Below are positions 44,822 to 58,300 of a DNA stretch of 64,000 nt, piece by piece; within the stretch, counting starts at the first letter, position 1; each line of letters starts with the position of its first letter. Source of the DNA: Daucus carota subsp. sativus (lineage: Eukaryota; Streptophyta; Magnoliopsida; Apiales; Apiaceae); contig NC_030387.2 in NCBI RefSeq assembly GCF_001625215.2, forward strand, positions 35,797,606 to 35,861,605, given 5' to 3'. The notes under the pieces are model-generated. The model worked only from the letters and a program-made list of their open reading frames with translations. It was not told where the DNA came from and did no database searches. The position numbers and the translations under genes were made by a program.

Positions 44822-47532
44822 TTACCTACTGGTTTCACCTGATTCCTTCACAGGCTTCTCTGTAGATTTATCTTTCTGTTCATCACATTGGGAAGAACTT
44901 GGTGCCTTTCCAGCTTTTCGTTCCTAACATAAGATAACAAAACTTCATAAAAGTGATTCCAGAAGACCAATAGCAGCATGTTGAGAATGAATTATGAGCA
45001 GGACGAGCAGTCTTTATAGACATCAGGCAAGACTACCATATAGATATAGTAGATTTGAAAAACAAAATGCAAAAGCAGATTCAGCTACACTAAAAATGAG
45101 GAAATTATAATTTAGCAAAAAAAATAAAATGAGGAAATTATAAAGGCCTGCAAGTTGTGCATAGATGAAATGGATTACATGTGAAACACAAACAATTAGT
45201 CATAACATATACCTATTAGGAAGCATTATCAACATGATAGCCCTTGTTTTCCCAAAGAGTGGTAGTAGGTGCAAGTCTGAAAGTGTGTACTCGACTACTC
45301 AGTCAATTTCAGGCACACAGGTAATCAAAGTGGAATTTTTTTGCCCGTTTATAGTTCTATATTAAATAGTTTACTTTCATTCAGATACTTCCACATTGTA
45401 CTTGTGAAAGTCTTTGACATAACAGCACAAAAGGTAGGCACTGAGTGTTTCCCCTTTAGAATAGAAAAAGACATACATTGTATGAGTCTTCAGCTTCAAG
45501 CATGTGTACCACATGCCCCATTTTTGGCCTCTTCTGAGTATTTGGATCAACACAACGCAAAGCCACTAAAATTGCTCTCCTTAATGACCTCAAAGAAGGT
45601 TTCTCTTGGAGCTTGGGATCCAAAACTCCTTCAGAGTTTCTGCTAGCAACCATCTGCTTCAGCCAATCTACCAAGTGCACCTGAAATATCCAAACTTGAA
45701 ATATAAAGCAACATTCATAAACCAAAAGAAGAGAAAAACACAAACAATTCATTTGTATTAATTTATTTAAGCATATCTTTCATATACAACAAAATAATAT
45801 GAGAAAGACAGACCTCATCTGGAGGCCGACTATTGTCAACTGGGTACCTCCCGCTGATTAATTCCATGACAAGAATCCCAAAACTATATACATCACTTTT
45901 ATCATTCAACATGCCTGTACTGGCATACTCAGGAGCTACGTAGCTGCAAAAATAAAACGCTGATCTCATAACCATCCTTTGGCGAGAGAAACAGATAAAG
46001 AGACAAAGCGGAAACAAGGGCATACCCAAAGGTTCCCATAACACGGGTTGTAGTGTAGCTCCTCCCTGAACCAAGGAGTTTTGCAAGTCCAAAATCTGCA
46101 ACCTTTGAATTCCATTGTTTATCAAGTAGAATGTTGCTTGATTTTATATCTCGGTGAATCACTTTTGGTTCCAGTCCCTCATGAAGGTAAGCTAACCTAC
46201 ACTATTTACAAGTTACCAACTAAAGAATGGAAAAACAAACTCATTAAATACCTTGAACATTTGAACATATCTATACATACCCTTTTGCTGTTCCAAGAAT
46301 GATATTCATCCGAATTTCCCATGTAAGAGGACTATAGGGCCCGACTTCGCCATGAAGCCACTGTTCAAGGTTACCATTATTTACAAACTCATATACCAGC
46401 ATTCTGCATTGAGCAGAAGCATATATTAGTATCACATGTATGAAATCCATTATCTCACAAATGAATGCTTCCTTTAAAAAACATAAACTATATTTATACA
46501 TCATAAATAATCAAAGCAATAAGCGGGCTCAACAATTAAAAGGTATCATAGCACAGCAACAGTACCTATGTGCTCCTTCTGCGCAATAGCCAAGCAACCT
46601 CACCAAATTCTTATGTCTAACACGTCCAATTGCTTCCACTTCAACCTCAAACTCCTTCTCAGCTTGTCCTCTGTTGAATTACATATATCTTTAGACTATA
46701 TTTTCCCCACATAAAACCAGTAAACTAGGATTCACATCATATAATCACTAAACCTATAATCATATCCCTGTACAAAATTGCATAAAGCAGCAATCTTTAC
46801 GCATAACAACCTCTCTACTCTCAACTGCTATCAGCAAACCGTAATGTTCGAGTACATCCTTACATTGATTACAGCTAAAATCTCTTCAAGTAGCTAAAAT
46901 CTAACAAAACAACAATTCAATTCAGTTATAAAAAAGCAAAAGTACCTATTGTTAAGCAAATTCTTGACAGCAACATGAGTACCATCCTGCAAAACACCAT
47001 GGTAAACAATCCCATACCCCCCTTGACCAATCACATTCTCATGAGCAAACCCATTAGTAGAATCCTCAAGCTCCCTCAGTGTATACCAATGTCCCCACCC
47101 CAAATGAGAAACCTGCGGAACAACCTTAGCCACATGATGATGATCACCCTTAGCCTCCCCAGAAGAAGCCCCCCCACCCAATTTCCCAGCAGGGTACAAA
47201 ATCCTATGATCTTTCCCAATATCAATCTGAATTCTTTGATGATACCCAGTTGAACCCTCCTCCTCAGCTTTCAAAAGCAAAGCTTTCTGCTCATTTCTCG
47301 ACAAGCGCTCCGGTTCTTGATTATCCACTTTGATTTCTTGGATATCTCTTGACACATGTGGAATTGAGGGGGCTTTACTAACTGACCCATTCTTGATGCT
47401 CTTTATGTTGTTTCTTTTTGAAGTGAAGCAGATTGAGATTATAAAAAGGACAAGAACAAAAGCAGCTCCGACAGAAACTCCCAGAATAACCCACAAACTT
47501 AGGCCAAAGATTGAGGTTTTCTGATCATTCAT
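44822..47532 (-). CDS. Receptor-like Ser/Thr kinase without a large ectodomain (At1g01540-type)
   Basis: Seven exons: 46946-47532, 46566-46670, 46281-46403, 46026-46196, 45814-45943, 45477-45680 and 44822-44923; 473 residues. A short N-terminus is followed by one transmembrane segment (about 9-33, [20 protein letters not shown]), a juxtamembrane region of about 100 residues with [16 protein letters not shown], then the kinase. Motifs: GQGGYGIVY loop, VAVKNLL Lys, HRDIKSSN (286-293), DFG 306-308, VAPEY 331-335 and [16 protein letters not shown]. The short acidic/Ser tail ends GETSR. Sequence and exon phases follow the Arabidopsis RLCK/RLK group of At1g01540 and At4g01330. HRD and DFG are intact, so it should be active at the plasma membrane; ligand and pathway are unknown. 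Confidence 0.93.
45093..45143 (+). mobile_element. Microinsertion: TTTAGC plus oligo-A with 18-bp duplication
   Basis: AAAATGAGGAAATTATAA occurs at 45093-45110 and 45126-45143, separated only by TTTAGCAAAAAAAAT. It lies in the last intron of the receptor-like kinase gene. Confidence 0.6.
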
Positions 47533-49200
47533 GTTTGATCATCAGACATTAAATCCTGGGATCCTTGGGTTTGAAACTGCTTGCATTGAGAATTGACTGA
47601 TAAATTACAATACTTGTGTGTGTATAATATATAATACTATATACTATATATATAAAGCTTGTGTGTATGTGATGTAGCTGGCGAGAGTAAAGAAGACTGA
47701 TGATGATGGTGGAAAATAAGCAGCTGTATCGATGTGATGTCGCTGTGGACCTTTGCAATCGGGTCCATAGACCCACTAGTTTTTTGTATTTTATATTTCT
47801 AGCGAGTGGTTACAATAAAATTATTTAATTAGATATAAATAGTGGATGGTAAGATTCTAGAATAAAGTATTTTATTTTATTTTAATATTGTCGACCACCG
47901 GAAACTTGTAGATGACACTGCAGGATTATGTAAATATTGACTTCGAGTTTTCAATAAATTAATATAAAACATCACCAAGCGACCAAGATCATTAAAATAC
48001 ATGATAAAACTGAAATTTCAAATGCCATTTCTAGCCAACTTAGTTGATTGCACGTATTTTATTTGATATTGTTTATTATTATAAACAGTATCTTTTGTAA
48101 GCAAATTGATTTTTTTTTTCATAACTCCAACAACCATGTCAAAATACTTTTTTTATCATTTTATATGTAAAACTAAAAATAACACAGATAAGAAAGTTGA
48201 ACGCGGAGTAGGAAGTCTATTTTAATCTAGTTTTTTGTTAAATTGGAAGATCGTATGAATAATTTTTAATAGTAACAACATAATAAAATTTAGTCGTGAT
48301 TTAGTGTTATTAAATATTTGATAGTATATATAAGATTTAATTAGCAAGCATGTGCATTTTGAAATTGTTGATTAACCGACTTAATTTGAAGATGTCGTTA
48401 TTTTCTTTAAGATTGAATAAAAGATAATCCCCACGATTATTCTTGTTGTTTTAACCAGCTTGTATGTTTTATGGCTAATATGATGATCAAATGAAAGACG
48501 GATAATGAGCTATGTTATTATTGTTGTCATCATTATAAAAGTTTTTCGAAATTTTCAAGCTAATGTTGTTAGTATAGAGCACGTCTCCTGCGCTTGTTGA
48601 CGTGTGTCAGAGGTGTTGATAATTAGAGTATGATAAAAGATGTTGTTTTCAAAGTAGAAAAATAATTTTAATTGTCGAAAATGCTGAAAAAAGGAGGAGT
48701 CGCGCGAGCAATTATCACCAAAGAAGAAGTAAAATTCGGCCATATAAGAAGGGTATGAGCACTATTTAGGGTCATTGTTTGTGGTGAAACGGGTCATGTA
48801 CAGATGTTCTGTCCAAAATTTAAATATGACTTGAGATTCTCTAAATAGATGAATGGAAGAATATAATTGATGATACATATTCTACACATGTGTTTGAAGA
48901 TGGAGAGTTCCAGAGGGTGGTGAGTAAGTGTATTGTTCCTAATTTTGTGATGAATAAATAAGAATGGGTGATGGACTAAGTTGCTTCTTTGCTCGCATGT
49001 AAGGATGAGATGATATTTGAAATTTTATGTGCTGATGAAGATCTTGAGAATATCATTATAATTTATGGGGATGATGAAAAAATATTTTTTTTTTTATTTA
49101 AGACAGGGTTAACATAATTCGTATTCTCATTATCCGTTTAACTCTTATATATATCCAGGACTGAGTTTCATATAAAATCAACATGACAAATTTTATTTTT
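47533..49200. other. Divergent intergenic region (receptor kinase / polymerase alpha)
   Basis: About 1.7 kb between divergent genes. AT-rich; 48800-49075 contains a worn open stretch (EFQRVVSKCIVPNFVMN, DEDLENIIIIYGDDE in mixed frames) that could be an old gene remnant but was not recognised. The last 140 bases form the polymerase promoter. Confidence 0.4.
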
Positions 49201-49216
49201 ATATAAATTATTTCAT

Positions 49217-49258
49217 TTGCCGCCAAAATAAGCGCCCCCCTTTCCCGCCATCTATAAA
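49217..49258 (+). promoter_or_regulatory. E2F sites and TATA box of the DNA polymerase alpha gene
   Basis: TTTCCCGCC at 49241-49249 fits the E2F consensus (TTTSSCGC/WTTSSCSS). TTTGCCGCCAAAA at 49217-49229 holds a second one on the minus strand (TTTTGGCGG). TATAAA follows at 49253-49258, about 80 bases before the ATG. E2F control of replication genes at G1/S is well established in plants, so S-phase expression is inferred. Confidence 0.7.
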
Positions 49259-49339
49259 CCCCCAATCCAGACAAAACTCACTCTCTCGCTCACTATTCCC
49301 CCAATTCGCTAACCTAGAGATTCAATCACAAACACAACA

Positions 49340-52300
49340 ATGACAGACGAGCAATCAACACGGAGAAGAGGCAGAGGAGCCGACGCGGAAGCTCGTGCCG
49401 GCGCCCTCGAACGCCTCAAAGCTCTACGCCGCGACGGCCGCCGATCCGACACCAACCAAATCAAAGTAGCCGATCCGATTTACGACACCGTCGACGAAGA
49501 CGAGTACGAGTCACTCGTCGCGAAGCGGCGCCAGGAGGCGGAGGAATTTGTCGTTGACGACGATGGATTAGGGTATTTAGATGAAGGTCAAGAAGAGGAT
49601 TGGTCAAAAGCGTGTGGACCGATGTCTTCGGACGAATTGGATGGTGAGGAGAAGCCAAAGAAGAAGAAGGCGGAGAAGAAGGAAGTCGAGAAGGCGAAGA
49701 AGCCGTCGTCTCTGTCGGCTGCTGCTGCTTTGATGGGGAAGCAGAGGCTGTCGAATATGTTTACGAGTTCGGTGTTTAAGAAGAGGGAGGAAAAGGGGAA
49801 GAGTTTGTTGTCGGATAGTATTGTTGATGATGTTATTGCAGAGTTTGCGCCTGATGAGGGCGATAGGGAGCGGAGAAGGAAGGGGCATTCTAATTTGGTG
49901 AAATGCTTGAATTCGGTTAGTTCGATTGTAAAGGTTAAGAGTGAGAATTTAGGAAGTAATGGCGGGGAGTTGAGGTTGAGGAATGATATTAGTGCTGGTG
50001 GTGGTAATGATTGTGAGAATTTGGGGGTTAATTTATCAAAAGGGAATGTATGTAGGGTAGATAATTTGGAGAGAGTTTCTGATAAGGTGGAAGATATGGA
50101 TACTGAAATGGGGAATGGTTTGGATGTTGGATTGAGTGATTCATTGATGACGGAAAGCGTGGTTGAGGAGAGTTTGTTGAATAACAGTGAAGTGAAAAGT
50201 GAAGTAGAGGTGAAGAAGGAATATGTACTTAATGCAAAAGTGACTAAAGAGGAGAAGGATAAAGCATATAGTGCAACTGCTGGATGGCAGGCAGTAAGGG
50301 CTGCAGGCAATGGGAATGCTGCTGAAATAAACCATAGTTCAAACTCTGATGAGAAACATGAATTTGAAGTAGAATCTGATGGGTCATTGCAGTTTTATTT
50401 ACTTGATGCCCACGAGGAGTTTTATGGTGTCAATGCGGGCAACCTTTATCTCTTTGGGAAGGTAGTTTGATGTTTGCATATTGTCGTAATATATGTTAAT
50501 TATTTGCTGTGATTCTTGTTTTTGTTAGATGCAATATAGTTGACAGTAAGTTCAGAGTGGCAGTACTTGATCTATATAGTGTTATATTTTGGTCCAGATA
50601 TGCTGGGTTTTTCTGGCGATTTGGTTTTGTTTTCTAAAGGGCAATTTACTTTCCTAAATCTGAAAGAGCCTACCTCGATTGAAAGTGGACAAGCCGGAAC
50701 TTGACCAGTGCAGTAAAATATCAGTTTTTGCAGAAGGCACAATTATTTATAATTATATGATTAATTTGTGACCTTTTTTTGGGGATGGGGGTGGTGGGAC
50801 TTGGGAGTGTACTACAACTCTAAATCATACTTCATAGATAGAAGTTTTGTTACACGAAAAGTTTTTTTTGCTACATATGCCCTATACATTCCTGAATATT
50901 ATAGAACTTTTGAAACATATATTTGGATATTATGTTTCCAGAACATGGGGGGCACTTGAAATCATATATATCCAGTAATTATCTTGATGCCTGACATGAA
51001 TGATGTTGATTCAGGTTAAAGTGGGAAAAAGTTATCAGAGTTGCTGTGTTGCGGTAAAAAATATGCAGAGATGTGTATACGCAATTCCGAATAGTTCAAT
51101 TTTTCAAAATGACACAGTTATAAAGCTTGAGAAAGATGTTGAAGAGTCTAAAATTTCTACAACAACTTTCCGTTCTAAGCTGCAGGTAATTTTCGAAACA
51201 CTGGCCTGTGCAACTATATTATTGTTTTACCAGTAAATCATTTGCTTTTTCCCCCTTTCTTAGGAGATGGCGTTAGGATTGAAGACTGATATAGCAAAAC
51301 GGTTACTTGAGCAAAATGTTTCGAGTTTTAGCATGACACCTGTTAAGGTTTGTTCATTAATCTTTTTAATGACAGAAAACTGCAGCTTCTCTTGCTTAAA
51401 TCCTGGCTAATTTGACTTAATTATTTGCCTCTTACTTTATTCTTTGTTTTTGTAATATTGGTGCCTTGTTCATACTGTTGTTTGTATGTCTATACAGAGG
51501 AATTATGCATTTGAGAGGTCTGACATACCTTTGGGGGAGAATTACGCTCTTAAGATAAATTATCCATTTAAGGTAGTATTACACAGCAAGCAATTTTTTT
51601 ATTTGAATAATATGTTTTGTGTGTTACATATACTTTTCCAGATATTCAAATTGATGTTTTAATATCTTGTACTTGCATACTAATTTATTCAGTTTTTGAT
51701 GGGTTCGTATGTTGGGTTATGCTGTTCATTGCTGTGTAGATCGGATTATAGTTTTGTATACTTCAATAATGAAACATTTCCTCCATATCAATAGTTGCCG
51801 TCCCTTGTTATGCAGGATCCACCACTTCCTTCAGATCTTAAAGGAGAGACTTTTAGTGCTTTGCTTGGTACTCATTGCAGGTAGATATCCTAAATTATGT
51901 TGCTCGCCTACATATATGATGTTGGGTCTGTACAAACAACAGTCTATTTTATACAAGAAACTTTTGTCTTGTAAGTCTTGATTGTTGATTATACAATGAG
52001 AGTTCCTGATATCTTCACGAACTTGTAGCCGTGTGCCTAATTGATTAAGGACTTGACCTTAATTTATTTTATCTTCTAATTGACTGCAAATTATCTTTTT
52101 CGATATGCTTGTATATCTTATACAGCTAACATTTCTAGGTTCTTATAAGAACAGAAAACTGATCAGTAACATTATTGCAGCGCCCTAGAGCTTTTTCTTA
52201 TTAAAAGAAAGATAAAGGGACCTTCCTGGTTAACAGCTTCAAACTTCTCTATCTGTCCAGTTCCTCAGCGTGTAAGGCTTTTGAATGAATATTTTAATAT

Positions 52301-55300
52301 TTATAAAACTAATGTAGGAAATGATTCATGACTTCATTGATTGCATTCTTGCAGGTAACCTGGTGCAAATTTGAGTTTATTGTTGACTTACCAAAGAACA
52401 TTCAAGTTTCAAATTCCTCGAAGAGTATTGCAGAGATTCCTCCAGTGGTTGTTACAGCAATAAATCTGAAAACTGTCATCAATGAGAAGCAAGTAAATGA
52501 AATTGTCTCTGCATCTGTCATATGCTGTCACAAGGCAAAGGTAATGAAGATGTAATGTTTTATCGATATATGAGCATGCTGCACTAGTTATATTAATTTT
52601 TAGTTGCGATTTGCTTTCTCAGATTAGCACATCAAGTATAGTGGTATATATAGCAATAATTGTGTAAAAGAAGTTGATCATGCATGATTGAACATTTCAG
52701 ATTGACACCCCCATGTTACCTTCAGAGTGGACAAGAGCTGGCATGCTTAGCCATTTTACAGTTGTGCGTAAGCCTGAAGGCGACATATTTCCAATGGGAT
52801 TTACGAAAGAGGTTACAGAAAGAAATTTAAAGGCTGGATCAAATGTCATTGGCCATGAAAGCAGGCACGTTCAGTTGTAAATTTTGTCCATTATCACACT
52901 GTCTTTAGATTTTTGACTTTTAAACAGGCATAACACAGCAGTCACTTTCACTAAATTCAAATATCGTATCTCACTCTCATCCTTCGCCAAATGTTGCAGT
53001 GAACGGGCTTTATTGAACCGTCTGATGACTGAATTGCACAAATTAGACAGTGATGTACTTGTTGGTCACAATATATCTGGGTTTGACCTAGATGTTCTTC
53101 TTCACAGAGCTCAGGTGGGAGTGTTATGATATGGTACTACAAATTCTTGTATTCATTTCTACCTATAATAGGTATAGTTTCACAAGTTGACCACTACTTA
53201 GTTAAACCTTTATAAGGGGCAGAAGTTAGTACTCCTCTCTATAATTTTTTGTAACTTTTCCTTTTAAAAGCACAAATTGATATCAGTACCTGTATTACCT
53301 TCTGTTTTAACTGGTGTATGGTATCAGTTTAGTATATTATAATGTCAATGAATATCCATGTTAAACTTGTCAAATGCGTGGTTATGCAGGCTTGCAGAGT
53401 ACCCAGCAGTATGTGGTCGAAAATAGGCCGTCTCAAGCGCTCTGTTATGCCTAAGCTTACAAAAGGAAGCACCGTTTTTGGGTCTGGAGCTAGTTCAGGG
53501 ATCATGTCCTGCATTGCGGGCAGACTCTTGTGTGATACTTTTTTGTGCTCGCGTGATCTATTAAAAGAGGTATACCACTTTACTGAAAATATGGCAGATT
53601 CTAATGGTGTGGTTTTACTTATCTTATATGAATTCTGCTTCTTGCAGGTTAGTTATTCTTTGACACAACTGGCTAAGACTCAGCTGAGCAAAGATCGAAA
53701 GGAGATCGCTCCACATGATATTCCTCGGATGTTTCGACAATCTGAATCTCTCATGGAACTTGTAGGTTTTATTGTTCCACTTATCAATTCATGCTTGTAA
53801 AATAAAATATATAAAGATATAAAACTTTGACCTCTATATTCTTCTCATGTCGTAATTTGCTCAGTTGTAGACATGTTGCATCATTTGGTGTCTGTTGTGG
53901 ACATTTAAACTTAGCTTTAAAATTTTTGAGACATGGAGAGTTAAATAATCTATTTGAACATATTAAAAACAATTTTTAATGGTAAACTTCATAGATGCCA
54001 AAAAGGACAACTTTCTAATGCTAAGTGTATCCCTCACTAGTATTTCAGTATTGTCAGCAATAACAGGGTAGCCCTTGAGCTTAACTTGAAACAGGATGTG
54101 TGCAGTTTACTTCTTTTACTAGAGATCTGAGCGAGGCTCTGCATCTATAGCACAGTACCGAGCTTATGATACGGTCACTTTATCAACTCCAGTTAACTTG
54201 GTAACATCATTACTGATCTGCAATATATGTAATTTGACAGATTGAATATGCCGAGACGGATGCATGGTTATCGATGGAACTCATGTTCCATTTAAGTATT
54301 CTTCCCCTGACTCGTCAGCTTACTAATATAAGTGGTAATCTGTGGGGAAAAACTCTCCAGGTAAACTGCTGTGCTTCTATATTGTAGTTTTCTTCAATAT
54401 ATATAATTATATATGTACATATATTTCCTCCTTGAAAATTGTTTCTTATGTTAATATATATTTCAGGGTGCTAGGGCTCAGCGAGTAGAATACCTATTGC
54501 TGCACGCATTTCATGCAAAAAAATTTATTGTCCCAGATAAGCTATCTTTCCAAATGAAAGATGCAAAGGCGCCAAAACGCAAAACGAAAAATGGTGTTGA
54601 GGAAAATGAAAATCCTACTCTTGATCCTGCTGACACTAACATCGATACTGAGTCTCCTCAAACTGACAATGGGAAGTCCAAAAAGGGGCCTTCCTATGCC
54701 GGGGGTTTAGTTTTAGAACCAAAAAAGGGTCTTTATGACAAGTACATCTTACTTCTGGACTTCAACAGTCTCTACCCTTCAATTATACAGGTCAATGATA
54801 CTCCTTATGCCACCTTTCTTCACCTGATGAGAAACTTGTTTCACCTTCCCCAACTTCCATTATGTATTTTTATGTCGTACTGGTGTCTGCATATCTTTCT
54901 TACGACTCATATGCAATTATACTTTTTTGATAGGAATACAATATCTGCTTTACAACTGTTGAAAGACCCGAAGATGGATCAATACCCCGTTTACCATCTA
55001 GTAGAAGGACAGGAGTCCTGCCCGAGGTAAAGCTCCAAAAGTTGTGTTTATGTTGATTCTGACACAATTTTTTTTTTTTGCCAGCAAATTTATAGAAAAG
55101 TTCTTACATTAATATAGACATACACGAGTATAATCAGTCTATGAACGGTTCGTAGGCAAATATTGGGGTTGAATTGTAGCTGTGGTATATTGGCGAGTTC
55201 TTTTATTTATCAGCATATTAATATTTTCACCAGGTTGGCGTCTGTCACACAATATCTAACCATTCAGTTTTCTATAAATATATGGTGTGAGCGGGAAGTG

Positions 55301-58300
55301 AGTCATTTGAATAATGTTTTGATACTGCCTCGACAACCAAATATGTAGTTGCTGAAATATTCTACAACAATCTTTAATAGCATTTTGCTTCTTGTTTTGG
55401 ATAGCTATTTATAATGACCGCTAGTAGCCTAATATTATTTTTTAATTAACATAATATTCTATAATTACTACAATCTCATTCACACTACTACTTATATCCT
55501 AAAACCAAATGGCAAGGTGGGGCCCTAAATGAATTACTGATTGCACTGTCTCTTTATTGTTCTCTACCATATAGGATAATGTGTGTAGCTAGCAGTGTAT
55601 GATACTAGTCAATGAGATGAGAGAACTTTGCAAATTATAGCTGTTCATACTGTATTGTACAGGCCTGGAGCAAGCGAAATGCTGGTCTATATACTTTTGT
55701 CTACAGTATAATATTCATTAAATTAGCGTGAAGTGACGATTTTATGAGAGTTGTTAGCTAGTGTGCTGCAACAACTATGCTGTTGGATGCAGGGGAAGGG
55801 CTACATGCTCCAGTAGGGGCAGATATACTCTCTTAATTCTGATATAAATTCCAACTCGGTTTTTAGAGAACAGTGTTTCTAATTTCACATGCCGCCACAT
55901 CTACTAGGCAGCTGCTAGATGTACTTGTATATTGCCACACATTTCTTTAACATAATCATGTTGACCAATTGAATCCAAAATCGTTCAGTTGCTGAAAAAT
56001 TTGGTTGAAAGAAGGAGAATGGTAAAGTCATGGTTAAAAACTGCAACTGGTCTTAAGGTCCAACAGCTTGACATTCAGCAGCAAGCACTGAAGCTCACTG
56101 CAAACAGGTTTTTTGCTTATAGCTAATTCTAGTTAGTTATATGCCTGACTGGAGTTCCTTTTGTTGTAATAAAGTAATATCAATTTTGCTATTATATGCA
56201 GTATGTATGGATGTCTGGGCTTTTCTAATTCCAGATTCTATGCAAAGCCTCTTGCAGAGCTTATAACATTACAAGTACGCCCCCAGCCTCCAATACTGAG
56301 AATGCAAGAAAATACTCACTCGAGTAACATATTTAAATACTAAATTTATTTCCTTTTGCAGGGAAGAGAAATCTTGCAAAGTACTGTTGATCTAGTTCAG
56401 AACAATCTAAACTTAGAGGTCATATCCCTGATTATGATTTTTGAATTAGTTTTTAATTGCTTCTTTAAGGTTTCCTCCTTATCATACCCGTCGAAGAGTT
56501 TTTGGCTTATAAAATATTGGTGGTTATTTCAAGCAGGTTATATATGGTGATACAGACTCAATCATGATTTACAGTGGACTTGATGATGCAGCAAAAGCTA
56601 AATCAATCTCAGTAAAGGTCATTCAAGAGGTTGGTTATACTTCCATTCTATCTCTGATTAAAATTCTGTATTTTGTATCCTAGCAATGTAATATGGTTTC
56701 TGATGTCTTTTAGGGTAGCATCTGATTTCTTTGTTGAGCTCAACTGAATAAGAAATATTAAATACGAGAAAAATTGGCTGTCAAACTGCTTAAATTAATG
56801 TGGGTTGTTTATTCTAACATTAAAAAAAAATGGTGGTTCATTGACATTGGATAATCTCATGACCCAACTGTATAAAGCTTAATAGCATATTTTTTACATG
56901 GGCCAAACCAGCACTATCTTGTGTGGTACATATGTTGAACTTGTTTACATTTGAGAGGTTTTATCACTTGTTCTTAAGGCTTCTCTTGATATTATGATGT
57001 CATAATGATTTAGTGGCTTGAACAAGAGGATTCTGCTACTGAAGCACTTGTGTTTTCTATCTGATTACAGGTCAACAAGAAATACAAATGCTTAGAAATT
57101 GATCTTGATGGCTTGTACAAGAGGATGCTACTATTAAAGAAAAAGAAATACGCAGCTGTAAAACTGCAGATTAAGGATGGTAAACCTTACGAGGTAGAGA
57201 AATTTTTATTTTCCAATTTTTATTTACTTTGTACTGGTAAATATTCATACTGAAGCAGGTTAAATTTAGGCCTTGTTTTTTCCTGATTAGATTTTGGCAA
57301 TTTTGGTTATTTTACAACAGGTTATTGAACGTAAAGGCCTTGATATGGTTCGACGTGACTGGAGTTTGCTAGCAAAGGAACTAGGAGACTACTGTCTGAG
57401 TCAAATTTTATCTGGGGGGTATGTTGATTCCCTTTTCTCTACTACTTGTAGAACATGCAAAAGAAAGATAGTTTGGTTCTTCCTAACTGAATCATGTTTG
57501 TTTCTCTTGTACATACAGGTCCTGTGAAGACGTTGTTGAGTCAATACATGATGCCCTCATGAAGGTCAGTGCATGTGCCTTTAATATCATGAATCTGATG
57601 CTAAATCTTAATGGATCATATCTGACAACGTATATTCAGAATTGACAATCATGTAGCATGTTTAAACTCAGCTTGAGATTACACTAAAATTGATTCACCC
57701 TATTCCATTTGAGGAGAATAGATGTTCAGATATTTTTATTAAAGTTTTGCAGTTCGAATTCATTTCAAAAGTGATTAGCAAACTATGTCCAGACACGTTC
57801 AACTTGTGTTCGATTTTTTTCTCATATAAACTAATCTTGTGTGGAAACAATATCATTTATTGATTATGGTAAGCACCTTTACACATGAGTTTTAAAAATG
57901 AGGCATATTAACCACAACCATTTCTTTACTTAGCAGTTAATTATTAAAGATAAGCTCAGAATTATGGCTGAACATATACAGGTCCAGGAGGATATGAGGA
58001 ATGGAAGAATAGCTCTGGAGAAATATGTCATCACAAAATCTTTGACTAGAGCTCCCGAAGCCTATCCAGATGCTAGAAACCAACCTCATGTTGAAGTAAG
58101 TCCAAAAGATTTAAAGTATATCCATAACCAAACCAAAAAGATAATTTCCAAAATACTATATATATGGTCTTTTATCATATAAATCTATTAATTAATTCTG
58201 AAATAATGATTAACATAAAACTTGCTAACTCCAGATCAACTTATTATGTTAACCATAAATGCTGCCTCTCTAATTTACTCCGTAAAATTATGCATTTACT

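Noticed and set aside
48800-49075. Possible coding remnant upstream of polymerase alpha
   Set aside because: Fragments of plausible protein sequence appear only by mixing frames, and no family was recognised.
49588-50310. 240-codon open frame antisense to polymerase alpha exon 1
   Set aside because: It mirrors the Ser/Leu-rich complement of a charged, low-complexity coding exon and has no recognisable domain; the sense exon is certain.
55057-55985. Extra exon or insertion in the 0.96-kb polymerase alpha intron
   Set aside because: Flanking exons join in frame with full family similarity, and the intron shows no element ends or coding sequence.
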